From Pseudoalteromonas umbrosa (GTDB taxonomy: Bacteria > Pseudomonadota > Gammaproteobacteria > Enterobacterales > Alteromonadaceae), in the NCBI RefSeq assembly GCF_030125375.1, contig NZ_JASJUU010000001.1:868001-932000 (forward strand): a DNA stretch of 64,000 nucleotides, written 5' to 3'. Shown piece after piece: positions 44,274 through 54,017 of the stretch. The position numbers and the translations under genes were made by a program. Numbering within the stretch: position 1 is the first letter of the stretch; each line of letters begins with the position of its first letter. The notes beneath the pieces are model-generated. The model had not been told where the DNA came from and did no database searches. It was given only the letters and a program-made list of their open reading frames with translations.

Positions 44274-44828
44274 ATGAGTGAAACAACAAATACAGAATCT
44301 ACTAATCCGGGATCGACTTCTACTGTGCCAGAATCATCATCTGATTTTGAGCAATACCAATTGTCAGAAAAGTGGCTAAAACGTTTTAAATTACTCAAAA
44401 AGCTTGGCGCTGATTCTCAATCCATGTTTTCTATTATGAAAACACCTGAATTTAAAGGACTATCGAACTCAGACCGAATAAGTGTTTCGCTAAACTTTTT
44501 CGTTCTGTTTTTTGGGCCTCTATATTATTTGTTCAAAAAAATGTGGATGAAAGCCGGCTTCATGTTTGCGAGTATTTGGGTTTTCAACGGGTTGCTTTCA
44601 ATAGTTGAGGGATTAATGGGTTTTACCTTCCCCTCTGTGATTTTTTGGGTGGTACCAAATGTTATATGTGCTCAAATAGCATGTTATGACTATTACAGAC
44701 ACGTGACGGCTGAAGAGAAAATATGGCCTCAATTACCGGAGTTCTTTAAGAAGCCTGTAGGGATCATTTCATATTTAGTCGCTTCGTTTGTCTTTTTGAT
44801 GGTGGCTGTTTCGTTAACAACTTTATGA
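44274..44828 (+). CDS. DUF2628 family membrane protein
   Basis: The 184-residue protein has a disordered, S/T/P-rich N-terminus (about 1-30) followed by a soluble helical part and hydrophobic helices at about 78-100, 102-125 and 162-183. FFVLFFGPLYYLFKKMWMKA is the characteristic DUF2628 turn (FxxxPxYxxxRxMW). Function is unknown. ATG 44274 is preferred over 44265 because TAGGGA ends nine bases before it. A terminator follows. Confidence 0.75.
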   Translation: MSETTNTESTNPGSTSTVPESSSDFEQYQLSEKWLKRFKLLKKLGADSQSMFSIMKTPEFKGLSNSDRISVSLNFFVLFFGPLYYLFKKMWMKAGFMFASIWVFNGLLSIVEGLMGFTFPSVIFWVVPNVICAQIACYDYYRHVTAEEKIWPQLPEFFKKPVGIISYLVASFVFLMVAVSLTTL

Positions 44829-44842
44829 TAGTCGCAATATTT

Positions 44843-44869
44843 TAAATAGGGTCTAATGGACCCTATTTA
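44843..44869 (+). terminator. Terminator of the DUF2628 gene
   Basis: taaatagggtc (44843-44853) pairs with gaccctattta (44859-44869) across a five-base loop, with TTATT after it. Confidence 0.75.
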
Positions 44870-45178
44870 TTATTAAACGTTTAACTAATATGTAAAAATA
44901 CCTTAGTGGTTTTTATCTATGTAAGTTATTTAGCCTGTATTTGTTTAAAGCTTTTGACAGGCGCCAAGTAAGCTATATTGCTAGACTCAGTTAAGGAAAA
45001 TAATCCCGTTGAAGTGGGCGGATAAGTTTAAGTTTGCGAGTTAAAAAGTTACGTCATAGGGCAAGAACCGCAATGATGATAAAGCCCTTGCAGAGGTTGT
45101 TCGGGCTTTTATGTAGTGCATTATCTTTTTACTTAGAAATTTAAGTTTAGGTATAAACAAGTTATAACGATACTTAAC
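44870..45178. other. Intergenic region between convergent genes, 309 bp
   Basis: A short hairpin-like gccc-ttgcagaggttgttc-gggc word pair occurs near 45087-45112. Nothing else was recognised. Confidence 0.35.
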
Positions 45179-46438
45179 TTAGTAAGAGAGCTGGTAAAAA
45201 TGCCTACGTGTCGGGCTGCAACCTGGCAACTTCGCGAACAATGGAAATAATATCCTTGCAGCACCATCAATTTCATCTAAAGGTGGTACCACCCATGGCC
45301 TATCATCTTCATAATACTCATCGACTGAAAACCAACCTGGATCGCAGCCGTGCACTGCAAAACGTTTTCCTGATTCTGTAAGTAAATCAGGCTTTCGTGC
45401 TAAACATTTGGTCAGCATATGTAGCGCAGCTTTGGCCATGTTTGTTTGTAGGTGTAAATCTGCTTTTTTGGTATTAAATACGCCTTCTCTAGCGTGTACG
45501 TTGATAATGTAGGGCGAAACTAAAGATTTCTTTAGCAAGGGGGTTAGCTTTTGAATTAACAGTGTCGGAGCAACTGCATTAATTCGGTAGCACTCTTCAG
45601 ACTCTTGTTGTTGGAAATCATTTAGTCGCATATGCCAGCTATTCGTATGTGTATTACTTACAAATTTAGGGTCGCCATAGCGATTTGTTTCAACTTCACT
45701 TTCAGTGTTACTTGTTGAGCCATATTGTTCTGACTTGTCTCGTGCCCTAATAGTTTGTGCTGCGCAATTTACTAAGATATCTAAAGACTTGATCATCGAT
45801 AGTTTTGCTTTTAGATTATCAAGAGAGAAGTCTAAGTTGTCAGTATCCAAATCAAGCGCTAGTAATATAAGGCTGTCTTTCCAAACATCGTAGTCAGGGT
45901 ATTTTGAAAATACTTGCTTAGCAGATTCAGTGTTACGGGTTGTAACGATCACATACTGGCAATCAGCACGGAGTAACTTGAGTGCAATTTGGTGTCCTAA
46001 TTTTGTTCTTCCTCCGGTAACTAAAGCAGTATGGTTGGTCAATTGTCGACTAAAGTGTCGGTACTTTTGATTTAGAGCGCCACACTTGTAACAACAAAAT
46101 AGATAGGTTGGGTGGGGATTTCGAACAAACTTGTGGCATTGATAGCACCGTATGAAATGTTTTTTGGATGCCAAGCGCACCCGATTACTTGGGTCTGGCA
46201 AGACAGTTCTTTCTAGCTCGTCGAGGTCATGACAAGTAGGTTGCAGTTGTCGGGTAATACTGTTGTTTACATGTGCTTTTTTAACGCAGCAATTATGCTC
46301 ATTAATGTCATAATGCGTGACAGCTAATTGATAAATATCTTTTTGTTCTAGTTTGGTATTTTCTTTGAAAAAGTGCTTACTTTTATTGGCTCCATAAAGG
46401 GCTTTAGGAATGCCATATGGGTTCTTACGTTTACTCAA
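45179..46438 (-). CDS. SDR-fold protein with N-terminal zinc-ribbon extension
   Basis: The 419-residue protein has about 130 extra N-terminal residues with CxxC pairs at C98/C101 and C116/C119, which look like a zinc ribbon. A short-chain dehydrogenase domain starts at about residue 137: TALVTGGRTKLGHQIALKLL is the nucleotide loop, LDILVNCAAQT the NxA motif, INAVAP the next block. The active-site Y-x-x-x-K is replaced by N-M-A-K in TNMAKAALHMLTK, so the catalytic tyrosine is absent at its usual place. It may belong to the unusual SDR group with that text, or have a non-redox role. The region 46439-46845 upstream should hold its promoter. Confidence 0.72.
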   Translation of the reverse strand: MSKRKNPYGIPKALYGANKSKHFFKENTKLEQKDIYQLAVTHYDINEHNCCVKKAHVNNSITRQLQPTCHDLDELERTVLPDPSNRVRLASKKHFIRCYQCHKFVRNPHPTYLFCCYKCGALNQKYRHFSRQLTNHTALVTGGRTKLGHQIALKLLRADCQYVIVTTRNTESAKQVFSKYPDYDVWKDSLILLALDLDTDNLDFSLDNLKAKLSMIKSLDILVNCAAQTIRARDKSEQYGSTSNTESEVETNRYGDPKFVSNTHTNSWHMRLNDFQQQESEECYRINAVAPTLLIQKLTPLLKKSLVSPYIINVHAREGVFNTKKADLHLQTNMAKAALHMLTKCLARKPDLLTESGKRFAVHGCDPGWFSVDEYYEDDRPWVVPPLDEIDGAARILFPLFAKLPGCSPTRRHFYQLSY

Positions 46439-46845
46439 TATTTAACCTGTTTATAATCGTTACTAATAAATGCATTTAGCTACAAAATTTTCACAGCTTG
46501 ATATACCATCAAGAGACGAAAATTTATCTGATTTTATACATAACGTTCATTGATTTAAAAGTATTAATAGGCTGAATAGCACTAACTTTTGGCAACATTA
46601 AATATCGATAAATTAAATTATTAGGTTCTGTATGACTTCAGCTTAGAATGAGGTGTTTCCGATCATTACTATGTCTTTTATGAAGCATGCTTGTTGGTCT
46701 TTGAACGCCCATGTTCAAACATCCGCACAATATTATTAGCGTTAATCTACTTACTTGACGTTGTGGTATTTATTAATTAGTTTTTAGCTCGATGACTTAG
46801 ACCGCAAATCGAGCTAGTTTTTTCATAAGTGTTAAAATTCACAAT
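46439..46845. other. Intergenic region with one hairpin, 407 bp
   Basis: tagctcgat (46785-46793) pairs with atcgagcta (46808-46816) and GTTTTTTC follows on the + strand. Its T-run suits + strand transcripts, although the adjoining genes are on the - strand. Otherwise the segment is AT-rich and empty. Confidence 0.45.
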
Positions 46846-49128
46846 TTATAGTGGTGCGATCGGAAGGTGAATTTTCGAATCTGCAAACCAATTTAATATC
46901 AAAGGTTCTTTTGCATCTTCAATGGTTTCGACGCTGACATCCTTGCCCGTACCCATGTTGACTTGAGCGTGCTCATTTTTATTCACATCCAGTACCAGTG
47001 CTAATTTGCTGCCTTTTATTAACTTTCTTGCAGTCATACGAGTATTCACTAACGGGAGCTTGGTTTTTTGGTTTGGTGTAAGCAGTTGGCGTTTTGAGCT
47101 GTTATTTGCATAACTTGCTCGACTGCGATAATGGGCCAGATGAAATGTTTGACCGTCAGGCATAAGTTGATAAAGATTAAAGCCAATATCTACGTCCTTT
47201 TTGTTAATTGAGATAAATACGTGGCCTGACGGTGCACCAGCGTATTGCATATCTTGCTCAAATTCGTCAGAAACAAATACAACCCCAGTTTCATCAGGCA
47301 GTTCTGGTAGTATCACGTTCATATAGTCAATATTATGCTGTACTTTTCTATCAGCAAGGTCAACAACTTGAGTATGCTGCGCAATAGGGTTTGGCTTTTG
47401 TTTTAATAAAGACTGGTACTTGCTCTTAGAGGGGTTGCCTAAGTAAAAATCTATACCTTGCTGGTTTAGTTGCTCGTAACTGTCAACGTGGTGCCAAGTA
47501 TTATTTCCCATCAGTTGGTAGTTAACTTTATTTTTTACAAGATCGGGGACTGGTGCACTATTTAAAACATGGTCAAACCATTCAAATACCACTTTTTCAG
47601 TGTCTTTTTGTAACGCGATTGGGTCAAGTTTGTAATTTGTAACATGGCTGTTTGGCACAGCTTGCGCAGTCCAGTGGTCATAGGGGCCAATTAGTAGGCT
47701 GTGATTTGCTTTTGGATTATATTTATAGTGCTCGTTCATAAAATGAATAGCGGATATTTGCCCTCCATCAAAATAACCTGTGATTGAGAGCACTGGAATT
47801 GTGATGTCAGCAAACTCTTCGCCAAAAGGGACCATGGCTTTGTAGTAACCATCAAAACTCGGGTGCTTTAATAATTTTTGAAACAAGGGGTTTGGGCGTC
47901 CTTCAATTTTATCTATATCTTTGAAAGCCCGACCACTGTTAAATAACGTTTTGTTTAAGTTGTTCCAATGATCTCTGTTTGCATACTCACTGTTGTCCAT
48001 GGTTTTATTATTTGTGACGTGAAATCCCCACTGGTAATTGGCTGTTAAGAATATGTTGTTTTCCATAGGTAAACCAAGGGCTGGGTGTGCTGCAGAATAA
48101 GGAGCAATGGCTTTTAATGCAGGATGCTTGTATTTTGCTGCTGCCCACTGGGTAAAGCCATTGTAGCTGCCACCATACATCACCACTTGACCATCACTCC
48201 AGCTTTGTTTGCTAATCCAATCTATGATCCTATGTGCGTCTATCCCTTCATTGACCCATGGTTCAATTTTATTTTTACTTAGTCGTTTACCACGGGAATT
48301 GACAACAATACCGATATACCCATTTAAAGCAGCATATTTGGCTGTTTTTATATGCCGGCTCTCATCAGCGTAAATCGTAAATTGAAATGCGCTTGTGTAT
48401 GATTTATCAATATTTTTCGGCCTTACGATGGTCGCTGTGTGTTCAACCCCTTGAGTTGTCGTGATCAAGCGTGAGGGTTCGATAATGAAATCCTTTTGCC
48501 ACTTTTTTTGAATCAATGGGTGTGCAATGACATAGACGCTTGTCATGATTTTAAGGTCCATAGTGCTCGATGCAAGATGAATTAATTGTTGGGTATTGAG
48601 CGTTTTTGTATCCCTTATTTCATTAATAAGATTAGTAAGTTGCTGGCGTTTATTCTTGTAAGTGTTGTTTAGATTATGTTCATATTGAAATAGTGCAGCA
48701 TAGCTTAATGGGTTTAGTTTGTTCGTGATTAACTGTCTGAGCGTTGAAGGGGAACTCTTTTGAATACTTGCAATGTACCATTTTTGGAATTCGCTGAAGT
48801 CTATTCTTGTTTGTTGTTCAGCATAAAGCTGAGCGTTCAATGCTTCGAAGTCTTGTAAAATTAAATTTAAGTTGATCTGTATACTATTTGATTGCTTCGA
48901 AACTAATTCAGTTGGTAGTTGTTTAATTAATGGCAGTAATGAGCTAAAAAACAATTCAGAATCAGCAATATGAGTGATATTAATATCATCAGCATATAGT
49001 TTTTTCATAAGGCTTGTTGGTAACGAAATATGTTCTTCTACAGCCTGGCCTGGATAAGGTAAGCTCATAGCTAATAAAATGGCGATTAAAGCAATTACTT
49101 TCGCAACATTTTTAGATAAAATGCACAT
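46846..49128 (-). CDS. Secreted S15 / CocE-NonD family peptidase (X-Pro dipeptidyl-peptidase-like)
   Basis: The 760-residue product has a signal peptide (LLAMSLPYPGQA-VE), a helical N-terminal region of about 200 residues, an alpha/beta-hydrolase catalytic domain with nucleophile motif YGGSYNGFTQW, acid region SITGYFDGGQIS and histidine in GPYDHW, and a C-terminal jelly-roll (about 590-760) with GHVFISINKKD. This is the X-Pro dipeptidyl-peptidase or alpha-amino-acid esterase layout. It probably acts on peptides or acylated amino acids in the periplasm or outside. It is divergent, over 146 bp, from a ToxR/CadC-like regulator gene, which may control it. Confidence 0.87.
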   Translation of the reverse strand: MCILSKNVAKVIALIAILLAMSLPYPGQAVEEHISLPTSLMKKLYADDINITHIADSELFFSSLLPLIKQLPTELVSKQSNSIQINLNLILQDFEALNAQLYAEQQTRIDFSEFQKWYIASIQKSSPSTLRQLITNKLNPLSYAALFQYEHNLNNTYKNKRQQLTNLINEIRDTKTLNTQQLIHLASSTMDLKIMTSVYVIAHPLIQKKWQKDFIIEPSRLITTTQGVEHTATIVRPKNIDKSYTSAFQFTIYADESRHIKTAKYAALNGYIGIVVNSRGKRLSKNKIEPWVNEGIDAHRIIDWISKQSWSDGQVVMYGGSYNGFTQWAAAKYKHPALKAIAPYSAAHPALGLPMENNIFLTANYQWGFHVTNNKTMDNSEYANRDHWNNLNKTLFNSGRAFKDIDKIEGRPNPLFQKLLKHPSFDGYYKAMVPFGEEFADITIPVLSITGYFDGGQISAIHFMNEHYKYNPKANHSLLIGPYDHWTAQAVPNSHVTNYKLDPIALQKDTEKVVFEWFDHVLNSAPVPDLVKNKVNYQLMGNNTWHHVDSYEQLNQQGIDFYLGNPSKSKYQSLLKQKPNPIAQHTQVVDLADRKVQHNIDYMNVILPELPDETGVVFVSDEFEQDMQYAGAPSGHVFISINKKDVDIGFNLYQLMPDGQTFHLAHYRSRASYANNSSKRQLLTPNQKTKLPLVNTRMTARKLIKGSKLALVLDVNKNEHAQVNMGTGKDVSVETIEDAKEPLILNWFADSKIHLPIAPL

Positions 49129-49274
49129 TACTGTTTTCCTAATTCTTAATAATCGGAATCAGTTTATTTTGGTTTTTTTTAAAGTATTGATAATAAAATA
49201 ACTTTTTATGATTTTTTATGCCTGAAAATATTAATCAATAAATACAATCACTTAATAATAATAAAAGAGATGTG

Positions 49275-51323
49275 ATGCATTGGAAAATTGGCGAAATTAC
49301 GTTTTGTGATCAAACCCTTACTTTAACTTGTGATGATAACAAGACACAGCTTGAGCCTATGGTTTCGGAAGTACTGCGTTTTTTCTGTTCAAACCCAAAA
49401 GTGTTGGTGTCTAGAGATGAGTTAATTGAGCAGGTGTGGCAAGGGCGGATCGTAACTGATAATGCAGTTAACCGTGTGATCACAAAATTGAGAAAAGCAC
49501 TAAAAGATGATCCTAGAAGTCCTAAGTATATTGTTACTTATCCAAAAAAAGGGTATCAATTTATTGCACCTGTCAATACGCTAGAGCATATATCGAGTAG
49601 TCAAACACAGATTCAAGGTTTTGGTTTACCAATTGGGGAATATAAAACAGTATTGATGCCGATATCCGGTATTTTTGCTATTATTTTACTCATCGCTTTA
49701 TACTGTATATTTCACTATAACCAGAAATCAACGATTCAACTTTTAACAGATGTCAACGCGATAACTCGTGAACCTGGCTTAGAGTTAAATCCTCATTTAT
49801 CTTCTGATGGCAATTTCCTTCTATTCACCGAAGTGAATGATGGGAACATCAGTTTAAAATTAAAAACACTACATACCGAAAATGTTGAAACCATAGAGCA
49901 TGGACCTGAAACTTGGGAGGGGCCAGGTGTTTGGCGCAAAGATGGTAAGGCATTTATTTATCTCACTACCACTTCAAATAGCTGCCAATATTTCATGAGA
50001 AGCTTTGGAAACGGTAAGTTAGGTACACCAGAGCTAATACACAACTGTCGTTCAGGCAGTTATGGGAAAATTATTTTCACTCATGATGAAGATTTACTTA
50101 TTTTTAATGAGTCTACCTATCCTGGCGGGCCTTTCTATCTATATTCTTTTCAAATATCAAACAGGAAAATAACTAGACTTCGGCAGCCGCTGGCGGGTCT
50201 TGGAGGGTACAGTCAGTTCGATTTGCACCCTACAAAAAATAAACTCTTGATCAGCGCAGTTGATAAGCAATTGTCGACTGGACTATATGTAATTGATATA
50301 GAGAAAAATGCTTTTTATCAATTGTTTGACAGTGAGGGAGGCGCTGTTTGGGACCACTCAGGCGAACGAATTACTTTGCTTGAAGGCTACCCAGCAAATG
50401 AAATTGTGAGTTATGACTTAGAAGGGCAGGATAGAGTAGTTCTTTACTCCAATAGTCATCCGTTATTTGGCTTAAACCGTCATTCTGACGGTCAGGGATA
50501 CTTGTTTAGCACGGGGGCTCAAGATCGCAATATTACATATTACTCTATGAACAATGCTGTTACACAAACATTGGCAGCGACCTCTGTTGACGAGCGTCTT
50601 GCACGATTCTCTTATAACGATAACAGAATTGCGTATATCAGTTTGGCAACGGGAAGTGAGCAAGTGTGGCTATATGAGTTTAATACTCAGCGCAGAGTCA
50701 TGCTCTCTAAGTTTAACAAAGCACAATATTTTATCGATTTAAAATGGTCATTTGATGGTCGATTTATTTTTGCACTAACGCAGGATGGACTTTTCAAAAT
50801 ATCGTTAAACAGTGGCAGAATTAAACAGCTGAAAATACCACAAGTAGAAATTAGCGGCTTGTCTGTAAAAGATGTTCATACAATAGCATTTAGTCTAAAA
50901 GGTGCTGATAAATGGCGAGTACATTATTATGATATTCGTGATGATAAGTTATCGAGTGAAGATCCTAAATGGCAGTTTGTTTCATTCTCAACCATTGCAG
51001 AAGATATAATATGGCAAGACGCCCATGGCACATACTTTACCGGTATTGACTTTGCTCTTGTGAAATCTGAAAAAATTCAAGCAATACCATTTGTTGTTCA
51101 AAATAGATTTAACTTGCAGAAGCAGGATAATCTATGGCTTTGGCAAAAAGCTAAGTCTCGAAGATATCAGCTATATCAGTATGATGAGCTAGTACAAAAG
51201 CAAAAGCTGCTCATCACTTCAGATACCAGCGACTTTGACTGGCAGAACGACAAGCTGTTGTATAACTCGATTTACTATGCTAATTCAGACATTTACTCGA
51301 TATCTGTAGATAATGTTAAGTAA
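49275..51323 (+). CDS. ToxR/CadC-like membrane transcriptional regulator with TolB-type propeller
   Basis: The 682-residue protein has an OmpR-type winged helix in residues 1-105 (VLVSRDELIEQVWQGRIVTDNAVNRVITKLRKAL, with KYIVTYPKKGYQFIAPV ending the wing), one membrane helix at about 122-146, and a periplasmic region of about 530 residues with repeated TolB/WD-like blades such as NPHLSSDGNFLLFTE and WSFDGRFIFAL. Such proteins sense periplasmic signals and regulate neighbouring promoters directly from the membrane. ATG 49275 is chosen over GTG 49272 for spacing from AAGAGA. The divergent S15 peptidase gene is the obvious candidate target. Confidence 0.88.
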   Translation: MHWKIGEITFCDQTLTLTCDDNKTQLEPMVSEVLRFFCSNPKVLVSRDELIEQVWQGRIVTDNAVNRVITKLRKALKDDPRSPKYIVTYPKKGYQFIAPVNTLEHISSSQTQIQGFGLPIGEYKTVLMPISGIFAIILLIALYCIFHYNQKSTIQLLTDVNAITREPGLELNPHLSSDGNFLLFTEVNDGNISLKLKTLHTENVETIEHGPETWEGPGVWRKDGKAFIYLTTTSNSCQYFMRSFGNGKLGTPELIHNCRSGSYGKIIFTHDEDLLIFNESTYPGGPFYLYSFQISNRKITRLRQPLAGLGGYSQFDLHPTKNKLLISAVDKQLSTGLYVIDIEKNAFYQLFDSEGGAVWDHSGERITLLEGYPANEIVSYDLEGQDRVVLYSNSHPLFGLNRHSDGQGYLFSTGAQDRNITYYSMNNAVTQTLAATSVDERLARFSYNDNRIAYISLATGSEQVWLYEFNTQRRVMLSKFNKAQYFIDLKWSFDGRFIFALTQDGLFKISLNSGRIKQLKIPQVEISGLSVKDVHTIAFSLKGADKWRVHYYDIRDDKLSSEDPKWQFVSFSTIAEDIIWQDAHGTYFTGIDFALVKSEKIQAIPFVVQNRFNLQKQDNLWLWQKAKSRRYQLYQYDELVQKQKLLITSDTSDFDWQNDKLLYNSIYYANSDIYSISVDNVK

Positions 51324-51326
51324 AAT

Positions 51327-51362
51327 AAGGTGCACTTCAGTAATTGGTGCACCTTCGAACCA
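51327..51362 (+). terminator. Terminator of the regulator gene
   Basis: aaggtgcac (51327-51335) pairs with gtgcacctt (51347-51355). CTTTTTAT follows slightly downstream. Confidence 0.65.
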
Positions 51363-51682
51363 TCTCTTTTTATATTGAAATGCCCTCAAACTTCTGCGCC
51401 CTTATTGATTGTATCTAAAATGTTTGCCAGTCATAGTTACACGTCGCATTAAATGTGAGTAAAGAGGTCGATTCTTGAAACATTGTTTTTTTAGACTAAG
51501 TTATATGTAACTCGATAGACTGATTTCTCTCATACAATAATAGCAAGCATAATGATTCAACATGGACGCTACCACTCGTGTTATGTGATTTCACACTAGG
51601 TAATAGGTTAGGATAGCCTTCGCTAAGATTGCCTTTTTATGGTGAGAAGCCTTTCTAGACAATGTAAATAAAGTTGCATCAC
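51363..51682. other. Upstream region of the chemoreceptor gene, 320 bp
   Basis: No open frame or hairpin of note is seen. It presumably carries the receptor promoter. Confidence 0.4.
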
Positions 51683-53692
51683 ATGAAACTAGATAAAAAA
51701 CTCTACCTCTCTTTTGGCATAATTGTCATGTTAATGGTCATCTCAAGTGCAGTGACTTGGATGCAAGTTACATCACTATCTGAAGTCACAGAAGAAGTTC
51801 ACAGTGATGATGTTCCCGCAGCTATTTATTACTTACAGCTGATGGATGAAATCGGTGATATGCATGTTGAGTTACTCGATTATGTTGTTGGCAATGAGAG
51901 CAAAAAAGCTGAGTTTTATGACAACTACGATGAATTCATGGATGTATTCAAAAGTTTAAGGCCTCTTGAATCAGCGACAGAATCTGACAGAGCAAAAATG
52001 GCAGAGATTGAACGTATTGTTAATGAATTCAAAACTAGAGCAGAAAGAGAAGTGTTCAGTGTTTATGATCCTGTTACGGAAAGGTGGGCTTTTGAGTTTG
52101 TTGATAAGCTCGAAAACTCAGTGGGGGCAGAGCTTGAAACATTGCTTGATAGGCTTAAAGAAGAGGAATTCGCTGATGCCTTGAAGACCACAGATATCGT
52201 TGAAGCCGTTTCTGATGATTTACCGGGCGTACGTTTATATTTAGAAATGGTCGATGAAAAAGGCGATATGCTTGCATCTCTCACTGAATTTATGACTGGT
52301 GAACTAGATGAAAAAGAAGCTTTTGAAGAAGCTTCAAAAAGATTCATCAAGTACTTAGAGCTGTTAAGACCATTAGAGAGAAAGCCCGCTGAAGTCACCA
52401 ATCTGAACAAAATTAAGCAGTTGCACGATGAGTTATATAAAGAGGCACATGAGGTTTTCAAACGTTTTGACCCAAGTGCAAAATCAAAATCAATTGCTGT
52501 TGTGCATGAGCTTGAAGTTGTTTTGTTTGAAAAAATGGAAGCGATTTTAGACAAATCGACAAACGAAGAGAAGGCCGATGCTGAAAGAGCATTGATAAAA
52601 CTTGATGAAGATATGCGTGGCATGCTAACCATTATTTTTGTTCTTACAACTTTGGCAGCCGTTGGCAGTGGCGTGGTAGCTTTTATTTTAAGTAATTCAA
52701 TTTCATCAAGAATTACTAATGTTTTAAATGTTGCTACTGAAACAGCAAGGGGTAACTTATCTTTACAGCCGTTGGTTCATGAGGGTAAAGATGAAATTGA
52801 CGGTTTGGCTAATGCATCAAATGAAATGGTAGAGTCTTTGAGCAATCTAATTCGTAATGTTGAACAGGTGGCTAGCAACGTGGAGTTATCAGGTGAAGAC
52901 ATCGCTGAGATAAATCAAAGAATAGCCAATTTAAGTCAAAGTAGTTCTGAACAATCAACCATTATTGCAGATGAAATTGGCCGAATGAGTGCTACGGTAG
53001 CTGAAGTGGCACAGCGAGCCAAAGATGCAGCAGAACACGCTGAAAGTGCCCGTGATTTGGCTGATCAAGGTGGAGGTGTTGTACGACTGACAGTGGATGA
53101 AATTACGAATGCAGCAAGCGAAGTACAAAAAACGGCGAGTACTATTACTAGCTTGGGTGATTTAAGTGCGCAAATCGGTGATGTTATTGGAGTAATTGGT
53201 AGTATTGCAGAGCAAACGAATTTACTTGCCTTGAACGCAGCTATCGAGGCTGCCAGAGCCGGTGAGCAAGGCCGAGGGTTTGCTGTTGTTGCAGATGAAG
53301 TAAGAACACTTGCAGAGCGCACTACAAAAGCCACTGGTGAAGTATCTTCGACAGTGCAAGCCATTCAAGATAAAACACAGGTTGCAGTAAATGCGATGAA
53401 TGTAAGCGTTGAACAAGTTAACAATAGTGTTGATCTTGCTCAGCAAGCCGGTGGTTCGCTGAATGAAATTGTCAGTGGTGCGCAAGAAATTGCTGGTATG
53501 ATCCAATCTATTGCTATCGATACTGAAGAGCAAGCAAGGGTAGCAGCTGATATGTCGAAAGAGATTGTAAAAGTAGATGACTCGAGTAAGCGGTCTCTAT
53601 CTGATACGCAAAATGCTGAAGTTGCTGCAAACAAGTTGAAAGGTCAATCAGCTGAGTTAGTGAGGTTATTAGAAGCGTTTAGGCTTAGCTAG
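51683..53692 (+). CDS. Methyl-accepting chemotaxis protein with duplicated helical sensor
   Basis: The 669-residue receptor has a first membrane helix at about 10-30 and a large periplasmic region, 32-310, made of two similar halves: [19 protein letters not shown] at 42-60 and [19 protein letters not shown] at 178-196, each followed by SLRPLES or LLRPLER about 30 residues on. The second membrane helix lies at about 314-338, then HAMP and the signalling domain with [20 protein letters not shown]. The ligand is unknown. ATG 51683 is chosen; TTG 51674 would add three residues. The gene is transcribed alone. Confidence 0.9.
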   Translation: MKLDKKLYLSFGIIVMLMVISSAVTWMQVTSLSEVTEEVHSDDVPAAIYYLQLMDEIGDMHVELLDYVVGNESKKAEFYDNYDEFMDVFKSLRPLESATESDRAKMAEIERIVNEFKTRAEREVFSVYDPVTERWAFEFVDKLENSVGAELETLLDRLKEEEFADALKTTDIVEAVSDDLPGVRLYLEMVDEKGDMLASLTEFMTGELDEKEAFEEASKRFIKYLELLRPLERKPAEVTNLNKIKQLHDELYKEAHEVFKRFDPSAKSKSIAVVHELEVVLFEKMEAILDKSTNEEKADAERALIKLDEDMRGMLTIIFVLTTLAAVGSGVVAFILSNSISSRITNVLNVATETARGNLSLQPLVHEGKDEIDGLANASNEMVESLSNLIRNVEQVASNVELSGEDIAEINQRIANLSQSSSEQSTIIADEIGRMSATVAEVAQRAKDAAEHAESARDLADQGGGVVRLTVDEITNAASEVQKTASTITSLGDLSAQIGDVIGVIGSIAEQTNLLALNAAIEAARAGEQGRGFAVVADEVRTLAERTTKATGEVSSTVQAIQDKTQVAVNAMNVSVEQVNNSVDLAQQAGGSLNEIVSGAQEIAGMIQSIAIDTEEQARVAADMSKEIVKVDDSSKRSLSDTQNAEVAANKLKGQSAELVRLLEAFRLS

Positions 53693-54017
53693 TCTAAACA
53701 CCAATAAAAAGAAGTTTGTAGAGGTATAGCAAGATTTGAACTTTTAACATACTAATAGTGACTGCTTCACTTTCATTGCAATGTAATTGCTAGGTTTGTA
53801 ATTAATATAGTTTAATATAAAGCACACCTATAACCCTAGATATAAACAATAGTAAAACCTACTTTCAATATAGCTTCATTTATTTTCACATCTCAGGATT
53901 TTCAATTCCATTTCTGGCGGTTATTCCATCACTTTATTTATGTAATTTTGATAATCACTTTGTTTTTGGGTACAATTATTTTTTAATCAATGGAAGGCCT
54001 AAAAGGACTTTAAAAGT
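53693..54017. other. AT-rich intergenic region, 325 bp
   Basis: It contains no recognised gene, repeat or clear terminator. The stretch before 54018 should hold the promoter of the lipoprotein gene, and CTAAAAGGAC gives it a moderate ribosome binding site. Confidence 0.4.

Noticed and set aside
44084..44281. 65-codon frame before the DUF2628 gene
   Set aside because: No ribosome binding site, and it overlaps the start of the supported gene.
52063..52632. 189-codon antisense frame within the chemoreceptor gene
   Set aside because: It is a low-complexity serine-rich shadow of helical coding sequence.
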